Shown here one piece after another: positions 24,214 through 34,139 of a stretch of DNA of 64,000 nt. The translations under genes and the position numbers were made by a program. This stretch comes from Setoptus koraiensis. Its lineage: Eukaryota; Arthropoda. Every line of letters starts with the position of its first letter. The stretch's first letter is position 1. The stretch spans positions 18,352,001 through 18,416,000 of the forward strand of contig CM106585.1 of the NCBI GenBank assembly GCA_048013815.1, in the 5' to 3' direction. A model generated the notes under the pieces. The model worked only from the letters and a program-made list of their open reading frames with translations, was not told the origin of the DNA and did not search any database.

Positions 24214-26478
24214 TCAATCTTTGTGTACAATAACGTCCTCTTCATTCGCATAATGCTTATCAATGACCTCTTTAATTGTCTTGTTTGCCCCCTTAGGATC
24301 TAGGTCCATTGCCCAAGAAAAATTCATCAATGCCGTGTCTGTATTGCCTTTCTTTTTGTGTACTTTCCCGATTAGAAAATAAACCATAGACTCGTTAGGC
24401 ACTAACTGACGTAGCTCATCCAATTCACGTAATGCATCATCGTCTCTATCAGTGGCGAAATAAATGGTAGCCCTATGAAATTTGCACAATGCATTTTTTG
24501 GATCGTGTTGCAATGCCTTGTCCAAGGTCCTAATAGCCGCCTCGCTTTGTTTGCAGGCGTGCTGGACAACGGCTATGTGACACATGAGAACTGGATTCGT
24601 TGGCGATATCTTCAATGCTTTGCGATGATGTAATTCAGCTTTAGCATACAATTCCTTCTTGTAATATATACAACCTAAGCCATACCAGGCAGTATAATTC
24701 CTAGGGTCAAGTCTTGTGGCTATCTCAAAACACGTCATAGCTTGATCCATTCGCTCCGTATTAACTAATTCATGTCCCAATAGGGTATAAGCGTATGCAA
24801 AATTTGGATCTACCTGTATTGCCCTCTCTAAAAACTTAATTGCTGTTTCATGTTCTTTTTGTAAACTATAACAATTACCTGCAACGCACCACGTCTCAGG
24901 CGACATCTCATCAAATTCACGTAACTCTCTGGCTAGTTTAGATAGAGCCACTTCATTGTGTAGGTGCCACAATGAAGAACTATAATATTCCATCCCCTGT
25001 AATCTGTATGGCTCTAATCTATGCGCCATATCATAGTATTTGACGGATTCCTGATAGTTTGTTTTCTCGTAATAGGCTCGTCCCATACAACATAACACCC
25101 AGCCAGTGTTAAAATGCTTCTCTGGTAGTCCCTTTAATTGTGTTATTGCCTGATCTAATTTGTATTGAGATAGATATTCTAATGCTTTGCCCATGTGAGC
25201 TATTATCTTTAAAAGATCGTCATGAGATGAACTACTGCTTGTGCTGGTCCTTCTAAGTTTCTTGGCTGGTGCATTAATTCCTCCCATTTTAGTGGGAGTC
25301 TTATTGTTTTCTTTGACTGAGAATATAAGTCTAGAACTCCGCCTAGTTGCTATTGGTCTAGCCGGGGGTCTTGTGGGCGCTCTGACAGGAGCTCTGATAG
25401 GTGGCGGAGTAGAACATTGTTGCCAAGTTGATAATTCTACTCTCTCGGATTTTAGTGTGGTAGGAGTGGGTATTATAGACAGTTGATTGTTTGTATTAGG
25501 TATGGGTTGTGGTGGTAATATAGTATTACTAGTATTATTGGTAGTATTATTGTTGTATGCAGTATTGGGTGTAGTAGTATTATCTGTGTAGATTGATGTA
25601 GATTGATTGATTTGTTGATGCTCTTGTTTAGTAATTTGCTGTTGATTAGCCGATTGTTGTAAATTTTGTTGGTGCGGTGGAAGTGGTAGCTGCATCAATT
25701 GTTGTTGTTGTTGCAATTGCGATGAAATAATATTATTATTACTATTGTTTGTAAATTGTGATGAGGTCAGTGTGAGCAATTTATCTGGATTTGTGGATGG
25801 TGATAATTGTGTTAATCTTACAAATGATTTCCATAATATTGGATTACATTTACGAGCAATGCAAAAATATTCTGACGCCTCATTGGATCGTTCGGTTTTA
25901 GAATAGATGTCTGCTATTAATTGTGCGGCAAAGGCTGCTGAATCACTACCAAATTGACTTTCTAATTCTTCTTTAGTATAGGCTCTATGTTGATTATTAT
26001 TGTTATTATTGTTGTTGTTATTAATATTAATATTAAGTGTAATTGAAGTAGGGGACTCCAGATGTTGATGTAAATTATTAGCACCATTAGGAGCGTTAGT
26101 ATTATTTGAAGAGGAGGAAGATGATGAAGTTGTAGTAATAGTAGAAGCAGTATTGGTAGTATTATTATTGGTAGTAGTAATTAATAATGAAGATGTTAAT
26201 GATGATGACGTTGGAAATAGTACATTCTCTGCTTCATAAAATTTTCCAAGATCATAACAGCAACGGGCTAGCAATAAGCGACATTGGGGCGTTCTAAATT
26301 GGGGCGCCTGAGTTAATATCCAATGGGCCGATTTTTTGTTTCCAGATCTGTAATAGCAAGTGGCCAATAGATAGATGCTTTCTTCGTTGGCTACCTCTGC
26401 ATGCAATCGTTCGGCCCAAAAAACGGCACTCTCATAATCGTAATGATTTAATGCCAACCAAATAGCGGCTTGTGTCAT
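24214..26478 (-). CDS. CDC27: CDC27/APC3, TPR subunit of the anaphase-promoting complex
   Basis: CDC27 is a TPR scaffold of the APC/C ubiquitin ligase that binds the C-terminal IR tail of Cdc20/Cdh1 activators and acts in the nucleus at mitosis. This single-exon gene encodes 754 residues from the ATG at 26478. A TTG four codons earlier is open but not a likely start. The N-terminus MTQAAIWLALNHYDYESAVF matches the family's dimerisation TPRs. The middle (about residues 95-400) holds Asn/Gln/Ser/Thr-rich inserts and the conserved TRRSSRLIFSVKEN. The C-terminal half is a continuous TPR superhelix with WCVAGNCYSLQKEHETAIKF and DPNFAYAYTLLGHELVNTE, ending NFSWAMDLDPKGANKTIKE. The acidic tail is shorter than in the human protein. 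It is convergent with the receptor gene, 335 bases between stops. Confidence 0.96.
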   Translation of the reverse strand: MTQAAIWLALNHYDYESAVFWAERLHAEVANEESIYLLATCYYRSGNKKSAHWILTQAPQFRTPQCRLLLARCCYDLGKFYEAENVLFPTSSSLTSSLLITTTNNNTTNTASTITTTSSSSSSSNNTNAPNGANNLHQHLESPTSITLNININNNNNNNNNNQHRAYTKEELESQFGSDSAAFAAQLIADIYSKTERSNEASEYFCIARKCNPILWKSFVRLTQLSPSTNPDKLLTLTSSQFTNNSNNNIISSQLQQQQQLMQLPLPPHQQNLQQSANQQQITKQEHQQINQSTSIYTDNTTTPNTAYNNNTTNNTSNTILPPQPIPNTNNQLSIIPTPTTLKSERVELSTWQQCSTPPPIRAPVRAPTRPPARPIATRRSSRLIFSVKENNKTPTKMGGINAPAKKLRRTSTSSSSSHDDLLKIIAHMGKALEYLSQYKLDQAITQLKGLPEKHFNTGWVLCCMGRAYYEKTNYQESVKYYDMAHRLEPYRLQGMEYYSSSLWHLHNEVALSKLARELREFDEMSPETWCVAGNCYSLQKEHETAIKFLERAIQVDPNFAYAYTLLGHELVNTERMDQAMTCFEIATRLDPRNYTAWYGLGCIYYKKELYAKAELHHRKALKISPTNPVLMCHIAVVQHACKQSEAAIRTLDKALQHDPKNALCKFHRATIYFATDRDDDALRELDELRQLVPNESMVYFLIGKVHKKKGNTDTALMNFSWAMDLDPKGANKTIKEVIDKHYANEEDVIVHKD

Positions 26479-27084
26479 TTTGACATACAATGTGAAGGCC
26501 TTTCTTATTCCTTGATGACTGACTTTGATCGTGGGTGATTATGTATTGATATATAATAAAATGGGGGCAGATTTCTGAAGTATGTTGACGGAAATTTGTA
26601 TAGATTAATTCATTTATTTATTTATTTGTACGCGATCGAGAAAAACACACAGATTGTGTTGTTAGCAATGGCGCATTCATTGAGCGCATAGCGCGATTTT
26701 CGAAACATAAATCGATGAAATGATGACTAGAGACTGCCCAAATCTCTCTGGAGCGATGACTAATAACTTGGAAGCAAGTTTTAAGTACAATTGTCTCAAC
26801 ATACTAGTCTAGGCGTTGAATATAGTCTCTTGTTACAAACGATGACTAACGTGAATATCATTGAATGTCGCCAGACAAGGACAACTACTCCTATTGCGCT
26901 CCTATTACCCCCACACTGCTCACTACCTTCACGTCACGAGTGGTTAGACAGTTATCAAGACTTTTGTTTACAAAGGTTGATAACTAATGTGTAACTGCTC
27001 CATATCTCTCCGATTAGCCTTGAATTGAAAATTGTGAGCTCACTGCGAACGATATCAATTTGTGTATCACAGCAGGTATTAAGC
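26479..27084. other. Intergenic stretch between CDC27 and the GalNAc-transferase 3' end
   Basis: This holds the CDC27 upstream region. I see no TATA box with confidence and no gene. The frame at 26791-26994 on the plus strand lacks domain features. Confidence 0.5.
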
Positions 27085-27087
27085 AGA

Positions 27088-27107
27088 TTTATTTATACAG
27101 ATTTATT
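27088..27107 (-). terminator. Two AATAAA poly(A) signals for the GalNAc-transferase gene
   Basis: On the minus strand AATAAA occurs at 27107-27102 and 27093-27088, 44-63 bases after the stop codon at 27151. Confidence 0.7.
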
Positions 27108-27150
27108 TACATAGTCACATAGACATAGTTACATAGGGCCATGATGTTTG

Positions 27151-29461
27151 TCAACCGGGCCCGGCTGGATCTCGCCAGTCCACCGGCACCAGGCGCCACC
27201 TCTTGCCCCTATTGTTTGGTTTGCAATGCTCCAATTGTATCTTGTTTACTTCGTGGCGACTGGTTGTCGAGTGTAGACACAACTCGCTCAGAATGTGCAC
27301 CAATTGCTCACTGGCCTCATCGTATTGCCAGCGTTGTCTCTTTGATTCTGTACATGGCGCCAGAATGACGGAACGACCCGGAACGGGATCCGAGCCAGAA
27401 TCGAGACAAATACTCTCGTCTGTCATAATGAAACCAGTTGAATTGTCCCAAACAAACAACTGCGGCGAATTGCTGAGACCGAGATGCAATTGGCACTCTC
27501 GCATCTCGATGGCGCCCACAGCCGCCTGGCCCATACCAATCTTGACTGTTGGCCTCTGTATGCACAGACTGCTGTTACTTCCGGCAGTGAGATCGTTTTG
27601 CTGCTGATGATGATGGTGCTCAACCAGTTGTATGTTGCCAAAGAAGCGATTGTCGGTGGGAAAAAAATGTTCGGGCCAAATATTGTCTAGGAACCATCGG
27701 AAATTTTTGCATTTTAATTTATCTCGAATCGTTTTTCTATCCTCTATGCCAATCATGATGTCTCTACTGAGTGAGTTGTTTACGTTGGCCACCGTCTGTG
27801 ACTGTTTGGATTTTTTCGTGAACGCACTAAACACCGGCGACACCGTATAAAAGAAATGTTTCCAATCGTCTATCCAAACTTCGGCGGCTCTCGCCAGATT
27901 TGTATACAATATATCTGCCACCTCTTTGCCTGGCCTGAACGTATATGGCGACGACTTTCTGAAGATGTGCGCAACATGGCTACAGGGAACAATCTCTAGC
28001 TGGCCACCACATTGCCATATCCTCAACGATAGCTCAATGTTTTCGCCGCCCCAAATATCCATGTGTGGATCGTAGCGGCCCAATTCCTCGAAGTACCCCT
28101 TGTCTATGCTGAATAGACCGCCCGCCATCACAGGCGTATGAAAAGGTTGCACTAATTCTGTCATCTTAATAGTGGTCATGTTACTACCATTGCCATCATG
28201 ATTACTATTATTACCGTCGCCATGATGCCCGTTACTATTGACCAATTCTCGCTTACTTATTGGATACCAGCGAAAGTTCATGCCCCAATTGAAGGCGCCC
28301 CAATGTAACTCAAAGCTGCGCGTATAAGCAAATGTATCATCGTTGATAATATCAATTATGGGACAGGCGGCAGTGCGACGATTCAGTCTAATTTGTTCAA
28401 GAAGAGGCTCCAGCCAACCCTGTGTGGCCTCACAATGGGCATCGATAAAGGTGAGCACTTGGCCCTGAGCCTCGTCCACGCCCAACAGTCTGGCCTGGAT
28501 CAAACCGATGCGCTTCTTAGATCTGATTATCCTAATATCGACACCTCTGACACTGGCCAAATTGTTCATGTAGTGATCTAGTGACGGGCCCAAAAATGTT
28601 CTGTTGCTTGCGTCGTCCACCAACAGTATTTCGGCCAACAAGTGTTGCGGCGATGTGTTCAGTACGCTGTGAACTGTTCTAGCCAGCGTAGACCAGGCCT
28701 CATTGTGGAACACAATAATGACGCTGGTATTGGGCAGTCTATTCAAATTGTAATGCATTTTTCGACAGGACAACTTTCTAGAGTCGGGCAATTTTCTGTC
28801 TACAGATATCTTGTCGCTGGCCGCTAAATTGAATCTATTTATGGCGTACAACATCTTTAATTGTTCCTCTGGATAACCGGGCAAATAGACTGGTTGGCCC
28901 ATCTTTCCGCTGTTGGTGTCGGGATCATAATTGTTTGAGTTGAGCACCGCATCGCTTATGTTTGCCGCGGTCATACTCGACCAGGCCGGGTTAGGTCCGA
29001 CGTACTGTTCGATCGTTGATGAAATGATGCAACGGTTAATCATGAGTTGCGCGATTACGTAACGGAGAGCATACAATCGATACAATTTGTACAATTGATA
29101 CAATCTGTACAATTGATGCAATGTAATGCTGTCGAGTCTTGGTTCATCGTGTGTAGACACTACTCACCCTGCCTATTATTGTGCGCAATGTGACCCTCTC
29201 GGGCCGCTTGATCGAATGCAACTGAGACAACTTATCCGCTTCGGATTGTCTCCCGTTATTGTGCGATGATGTTAATTTGTGGTGGATGAATGTCAGCAAT
29301 AGCAATATTGTCAATAGTAACAAGAATAGAATCAGTTTTGATTTGCGGCGTATATTACGCAGCAGTATCCTCCATGAACGTGGCCATGTTCTTGATTGGT
29401 GATGGGTCACGTGGGAAGAGGAGTAATGACTAGGCAACAGTCCCGACTTTGAGGACAGCAT
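27151..29461 (-). CDS. Polypeptide N-acetylgalactosaminyltransferase (GT27), two exons
   Basis: This Golgi enzyme transfers GalNAc from UDP-GalNAc to Ser/Thr to start mucin-type O-glycans. Exon 1 is 29461-29168 (98 codons, phase 0) and exon 2 is 29004-27151. The 163-bp intron has a GTGAGT donor and a CAACGATCGAACAG acceptor. The 715-residue product has a short cytosolic N-terminus, a type II anchor (LILFLLLLTILLLLTFI, about residues 42-58) and a stem. The catalytic domain has GKMGQPVYL, VIIVFHNEAWSTL and the metal-binding DAH (about residue 286). It also has CPIIDIINDDTFAYTRSF, MAGGLFSIDKGYF and DIWGGENIELSLRIWQCGG. A ricin-type lectin domain with QRWQYD and KRWRLV closes it. The intact motifs suggest an active enzyme; which GALNT paralogue it is I cannot say. 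Confidence 0.93.
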
Positions 29462-30793
29462 TTTATTGACTGATGCAATTGAATAATTGGTTTAGATAAT
29501 ATTTCTATGTTCAAATATTGAATATTCTAATGGATTGTTATCGCTGATTTTATAAATGCATTTGTATTCTCGTTGTTTTGCAACAGCCTCACTGAAACAT
29601 GATGATTTACTTGTTCCGACGTCATTGTAAACGAATAATGCTTGCCTTTTATGATGCTGATGATGTAAATGAGTATCAAAACACAATATTACGACAGCGT
29701 TGATACATGTAGCTACATATTTTTGTTCGTCTATTATGGTAAAGCCAGTGCGACTCTCATGATGTAACAACAACAACAACAGGTTGTCATAGCTGTGGGT
29801 TACACCTACGAGACCAAGAGAAGAAGAATATTGTTACGTGAAGAGAGTAACATGGAAAGAACAACAAGTTCAATGACTGTTGCTGCTTGTGTTGGATGCT
29901 GAGAAAAACCTGTTACCTGTGTTGAGCTATCCCCAACAGCGGACCACGTTGCGACTTGGCAGCGACAATCGTCCAGTGACCACAAGAAAGCCGTGGACAC
30001 GGCTGCGATCCATTCAAATTACATAGTACCCTGACACCTTGTTCTCACCCTTGTCAGACGTTTGTCAACATTGCCAACAGACAAAATCAATCATACGAGA
30101 ATCCGTTCTCGATCAACAATGGTCTAACAACATTGTGAGGGCTTCTTATGGGAAGCATCGATTGCCAATTCTGGCTGTGGCTCGAAATAATCAACAATAA
30201 TCTGTCTGGCTCATTTGCTAGTGACTACGGTATGAGAGACACACGCTCAGCAATACAATTCGCACTGACCAGAGGAATGCTTTTGACTGATCAACGAGTG
30301 AGGCCGAAGAGGAAATTGGCTAACCTGACCTCTGATGGATGCCCCATGTTCGAGCTTATCCGAAATATTTGCTGTGCATCAATCAGTTGCATAAAGTAGA
30401 GAGAAATCTTCAAAAGACCCTACTCGCGAGTCGCAATGTAAACAGTTTCATTGGTGAATACTCAGCACGACCCAGTTCACTCTAGGCCGGCCCTCTGTAC
30501 AACCGACGGTGAAATGAATTTTTCATTTATATTCGTTCGACGGCATCCAATAGACAATTACCGGCCAACTGTTTGCACAGATAGCTGATGGAATCTTTGT
30601 GTGGCGCCAAAGAACCTCTTGAAATTGTTGTTGCTGGAGCCTGCATTTCTCCACTACTATCGAACGTCTATCAACTTGTATTGAATCTGCTAAATGTCAA
30701 ATGACTCAATGTCTCGTTTCAAACCACACATTGAGCACGAGCGCGAAAAGTTCTCGCTGCCAACAAAAGTTTGGTCCGCTATCGGTATGAGGG
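29462..30793. other. Intergenic stretch, no gene seen
   Basis: It separates the GalNAc-transferase start (-) from the promoter of the small plus-strand gene at 30960. The open frames at 29492-29779 (-), 29806-30000 (-) and 30148-30399 (+) have no domain, signal peptide or low-complexity signature, and I do not call them. A short relic or noncoding RNA is possible but unsupported. Confidence 0.5.
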
Positions 30794-30801
30794 TATATAA
30801 A
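30794..30801 (+). promoter_or_regulatory. TATA box (TATATAAA) of the small Cys/His protein gene
   Basis: TATATAAA is followed about 28 bases later by CTCACCAGTC, an acceptable initiator. The first in-frame ATG of the gene is at 30960, leaving room for a leader of about 130 bases. Confidence 0.65.
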
Positions 30802-30959
30802 GGGGAAAATTCACACCATTCTCACCAGTCTATCATCAACGAACCATGCAAGTAACTTCGTAATTTTAATTAACACACGTACCATTCTCTGCTAATCAGT
30901 TATAATTTGTCAAAGATCAGATAAAATCAGATTCATTTTATTCTTTGAACGCTTCAACA

Positions 30960-31256
30960 ATGGCTAAACCTCGATGTCATGTGTGTAAGGTTGAAATTAG
31001 GTTGAAGAAAGACATTCGAAAGTATTTTAATGGCAAATTTGTACACCATACATGCCATGGAAGATTGGAAGCATATTCAGAGTTCGCATTCAAACGTGAT
31101 ATGTGGAAAATAGTCGAAGAAGAACGAGAAGCTAAGCCAGAGGACAGAAAGATTATCAGTCCGCTGGAGTTTTCTCCGGCGCACTCAACCAGGCGAAGGA
31201 TGAGTGAATCAGCTCTGGAATCCTCCATTGGTTCAGTGAATTCAAGCATTAGCTGA
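30960..31256 (+). CDS. Small basic Cys/His protein, possible zinc-binding, unrecognised
   Basis: This frame encodes 98 residues from the ATG at 30960. The N-terminus carries C6-x2-C9 (CHVC) and, after about 20 residues, HHTCH (residues 29-33), a spacing that could bind one zinc. A basic, charged region (FKRDMWKIVEEEREAKPEDR) and a Ser-rich tail ending in SIGSVNSSIS follow. No signal peptide is present. I do not recognise the family. A TATA box lies 166 bases upstream and poly(A) signals follow, so the gene looks real. A splice from ATGCAA|GTAACT (about 30846) to AG at 30920 would add about ten residues in frame. Confidence 0.6.
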   Translation: MAKPRCHVCKVEIRLKKDIRKYFNGKFVHHTCHGRLEAYSEFAFKRDMWKIVEEEREAKPEDRKIISPLEFSPAHSTRRRMSESALESSIGSVNSSIS

Positions 31257-31479
31257 TGTGATTTCAGCGTCCTTGGAAATCCGGCGATCATCCTAGCTGC
31301 CTGGAAGATCGCCTGTTATTCGGAGTTGTTTCGCATCGAATCAGAGCAAGAATCACGTGTAGAGAAACAAATCACATAATCAGACACAGTCTCTATGAAA
31401 ACTGAATCCGAAAGAACAGTAGTTTGTGAGTTCTTTCATGCCTGCACCAGTCAGATTGAAAAATTTCTAACTAATGTTA

Positions 31480-31498
31480 AATAAAAAATAACAATAAA
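31480..31498 (+). terminator. Two AATAAA poly(A) signals for the small Cys/His gene
   Basis: AATAAA occurs at 31480-31485 and 31493-31498, about 225-240 bases after the stop. RFT1 ends on the other strand at 31583, so the two 3' UTRs nearly meet or overlap. Confidence 0.65.
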
Positions 31499-31582
31499 CG
31501 CGACATTGGTCGTAAGAAAAAATATTTTGTCCTGGCTAGGCCACTATAATCTATCACTTTTGTTTTACATACGAGCATCTCG

Positions 31583-33301
31583 TTAATTCATCTTGGACTT
31601 GTACATGTGTTTAGCAAATTTCACTAATGTCACTTCATACTGGAAGAGTACATAGAGAAGTGCTAGCATGGATACAAAACCTGCTAACATGTGTAACATT
31701 ATTAAGTCAATACGTTGCAAGTGTAGCAAATAGTATTGCGATACATTGAGTATCAAGAATATCATAGAACAACATATAAGTGTTTCTCGTTCTGGCAATA
31801 AATCTTGTAGCTTCAAATTGGTTTGATGCCTCTGAAAATAGGACCTTATTTGTCTGTAACTGAACAATATCCTGGATGACATATTTAGGCAGTTGGCAAA
31901 TATAAAACAGGCACTGCCTAATATCCATTGAGTTAGAAAGACTGACATGAGGAAGATGAGTGTAAATATAACCAATAAATAACTATGATTTTTTATCTCT
32001 GACTGATTCATGATGGCGAATGTAAAACATTCGGTGACTCCATTCAGAGCCAAGAATGGCATCGAAAATAGATGCCATCGCATAAGATTGAAAGCCACTG
32101 AATTGTTGAGTTTGTCTCCTGCATAGAAGGCTATGAATGGCGAATAGTTGAAGCCAAACACAAATACCACTAAGCCAACAATGATCATCACCTTGATTAG
32201 TGTTATTAGATTCTTTTCAACTTTCTCAAATTGAGCCTTGTCCAGTATTTCGTTTCGTTTAACTAGCTGAGAGAAATAGGCGAAACCACTGTCTTCGATG
32301 GGCCTGAAAATAAGTCTCACCACAAGACCGCCCAAGTTACTGACCACATCATAGATACCTTGATCGGGCAACGAAATCAAATCAAATATTGTCATAATAT
32401 ATCGTTCTCCTTCTGTCAAGATTTGTTTTAAGACAGTCTGGCCCATGAAGCTGCAACTGAGCCAAAAGCTTGACATATCGAATAAGGCGCTAATACCTTT
32501 CTCGTCCTCAACGGATTGTTGTTTTTTGTTAGTCTTATTGACTCTGTTCCTATCAACGGATTTTTGTCTATTAAACCTGGACAACTTCGAGGTGTCATTT
32601 GTTCCGGATGATTGCTGAGACCTAATAGAGAATTGCGGCATGAGCAATGCTAAATTAGTTTGTCGTTTGTACACAAGAAACCAAAAAGAGGCTCCGACAG
32701 CCGCTGCCGAAGCCATAAGATGGCAAGTTGCTATGCAGGTCAGTATCATTGGTGGGTCAACAAAAGTCACGAATGCCGTCAGGAAGCATTTAATAAATAT
32801 AGACAATGCTTCAACAGACGGATTCAGGCCAACATATGACATTGTTTGTGAGTATATGTAACACGGCTCGGATACCATTTCCAAGATGGCACATGAACAC
32901 GTGATCAACACTGCAATTTTGTAGTCCAACACAGAGGTGCCAATCAGATCATTGGCACTAGGTATCATGTAAGATTGCCAGTAGTGGCCTAAAATTAGTG
33001 CTAGGGTCAGCGACAGTGGGAATCCGATCCATATAACATTGACTATTTTGTTCCATGGTCGGGAAGAATTGGCGGCTTCACCCAGACAGGCCCTCCTGAA
33101 TGGTTCCCTTGATATAAATTGTAGCGTAGTGTACAGAAGAGCAAGGCGAACATTAACAATACCCAATATGGAGGTTGACTTGTAATATTTCAATGTGATG
33201 GCTCCCAGAATGAAAGTCATGGACCGACTCAAAAACTGCACAATAATATTGTAGAGCACCGAGCGGCTTGCAGCTCTGGCCAACTGAGTGGTGGGCATCA
33301 T
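31583..33301 (-). CDS. RFT1: RFT1, multi-pass ER protein of N-glycan precursor assembly
   Basis: RFT1 is an ER membrane protein of the MOP-like transporter fold required for moving Man5GlcNAc2-PP-dolichol to the lumenal face. Whether it is itself the flippase is disputed. The single-exon gene encodes 572 residues, close to the human length of about 540. I see about 12-14 hydrophobic helices. Family signatures are the N-terminal LYNIIVQFLSRSMTFILGAI, ISREPFRRACLG, and LKQILTEGERYIMTIFDLIS with DQGIYDVVSNLGGLVVRLIFRPIEDS. A hydrophilic Ser/Lys/Gln-rich loop at about residues 225-270 explains part of the extra length. It is divergent from CPT2 with about 840 bases between start codons. Confidence 0.95.
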   Translation of the reverse strand: MMPTTQLARAASRSVLYNIIVQFLSRSMTFILGAITLKYYKSTSILGIVNVRLALLYTTLQFISREPFRRACLGEAANSSRPWNKIVNVIWIGFPLSLTLALILGHYWQSYMIPSANDLIGTSVLDYKIAVLITCSCAILEMVSEPCYIYSQTMSYVGLNPSVEALSIFIKCFLTAFVTFVDPPMILTCIATCHLMASAAAVGASFWFLVYKRQTNLALLMPQFSIRSQQSSGTNDTSKLSRFNRQKSVDRNRVNKTNKKQQSVEDEKGISALFDMSSFWLSCSFMGQTVLKQILTEGERYIMTIFDLISLPDQGIYDVVSNLGGLVVRLIFRPIEDSGFAYFSQLVKRNEILDKAQFEKVEKNLITLIKVMIIVGLVVFVFGFNYSPFIAFYAGDKLNNSVAFNLMRWHLFSMPFLALNGVTECFTFAIMNQSEIKNHSYLLVIFTLIFLMSVFLTQWILGSACFIFANCLNMSSRILFSYRQIRSYFQRHQTNLKLQDLLPERETLICCSMIFLILNVSQYYLLHLQRIDLIMLHMLAGFVSMLALLYVLFQYEVTLVKFAKHMYKSKMN

Positions 33302-34139
33302 GGACTGTGTTCTCTCTTCCTTTGTCTTCTGGCTGTTGGTTGCAATAATATATTGATATATATATATTGATTTTTTAATAAAAATCTCACCCGTGACGAA
33401 TAGTCAAATCATTGAGTATACCTTTCAGACTTGGTTGCGATTTTGTTCTTGTAAAACGTTAAATCCATGGCTATTTTGAGTTTATCCCAGTCGCATTGGC
33501 GTGCTTGTAATTTGCATAGAAATCGAATGCTGTGATTTAGTGGAACACTCTGGTAGTTTCTGATTTTGTAAGTATTTGGCATTGAATAGAGACCAACATT
33601 ATTAATTGAACAAATTCATTAATAATGAAGGTTTGTCAAGCAGAGATTATGTGGAGCCATTCGTGCAAGTGACACGTTTCCAACACAACAGACCATGTGT
33701 TTTGCTTATGCACTCCCAAACATATGATTTTGCTGAAGACGAAAACTTGCACCCTGTATTTCACATATTAAGGCGTATTTAATAGGCTAACACGGCTGGA
33801 CTAAGCGCACTATTTTGATGTTGCCATCATGGTTACGTAATTTCTCCTTGTTATCAACCAATCAACAAACCACCTGTCAAAAAGTGACAATCGAGTTTTT
33901 GTCGGCAGAAACATTCTCATGTTGACAGGTAATATTGTGACAGTAAGTACAATAATCTGTTAAGCTCTTGGGCAAATTTAGTTAATAATCAATGTCCTGA
34001 CCATTATCGGGCAGTAAATTTATCTGTAGAGTGAGATTCGGGAAGACAACAATAGACAATCGCCCAGATATCAATAGGTAGTCTTGAACAATATACTCCA
34101 TTCCGGCCCAATAAAAGACTATTGGCAACATCCAGCAAC
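33302..34139. other. Shared upstream region of the divergent RFT1 and CPT2 genes
   Basis: It may act as a two-way promoter. It contains an AT-rich stretch at about 33346-33385 and a TTACGTAA palindrome at 33833-33840. No open frame looks coding. A short first exon for CPT2 could lie here. Confidence 0.5.

Noticed and set aside
29005..29160. N-terminal extension of GalNAc-transferase exon 2 (LYRLYQLYKLYRLYAL repeats)
   Set aside because: The repeat peptide is unlike any GT27 stem, and a phase-0 acceptor at 29005 joins cleanly to an exon with the membrane anchor.
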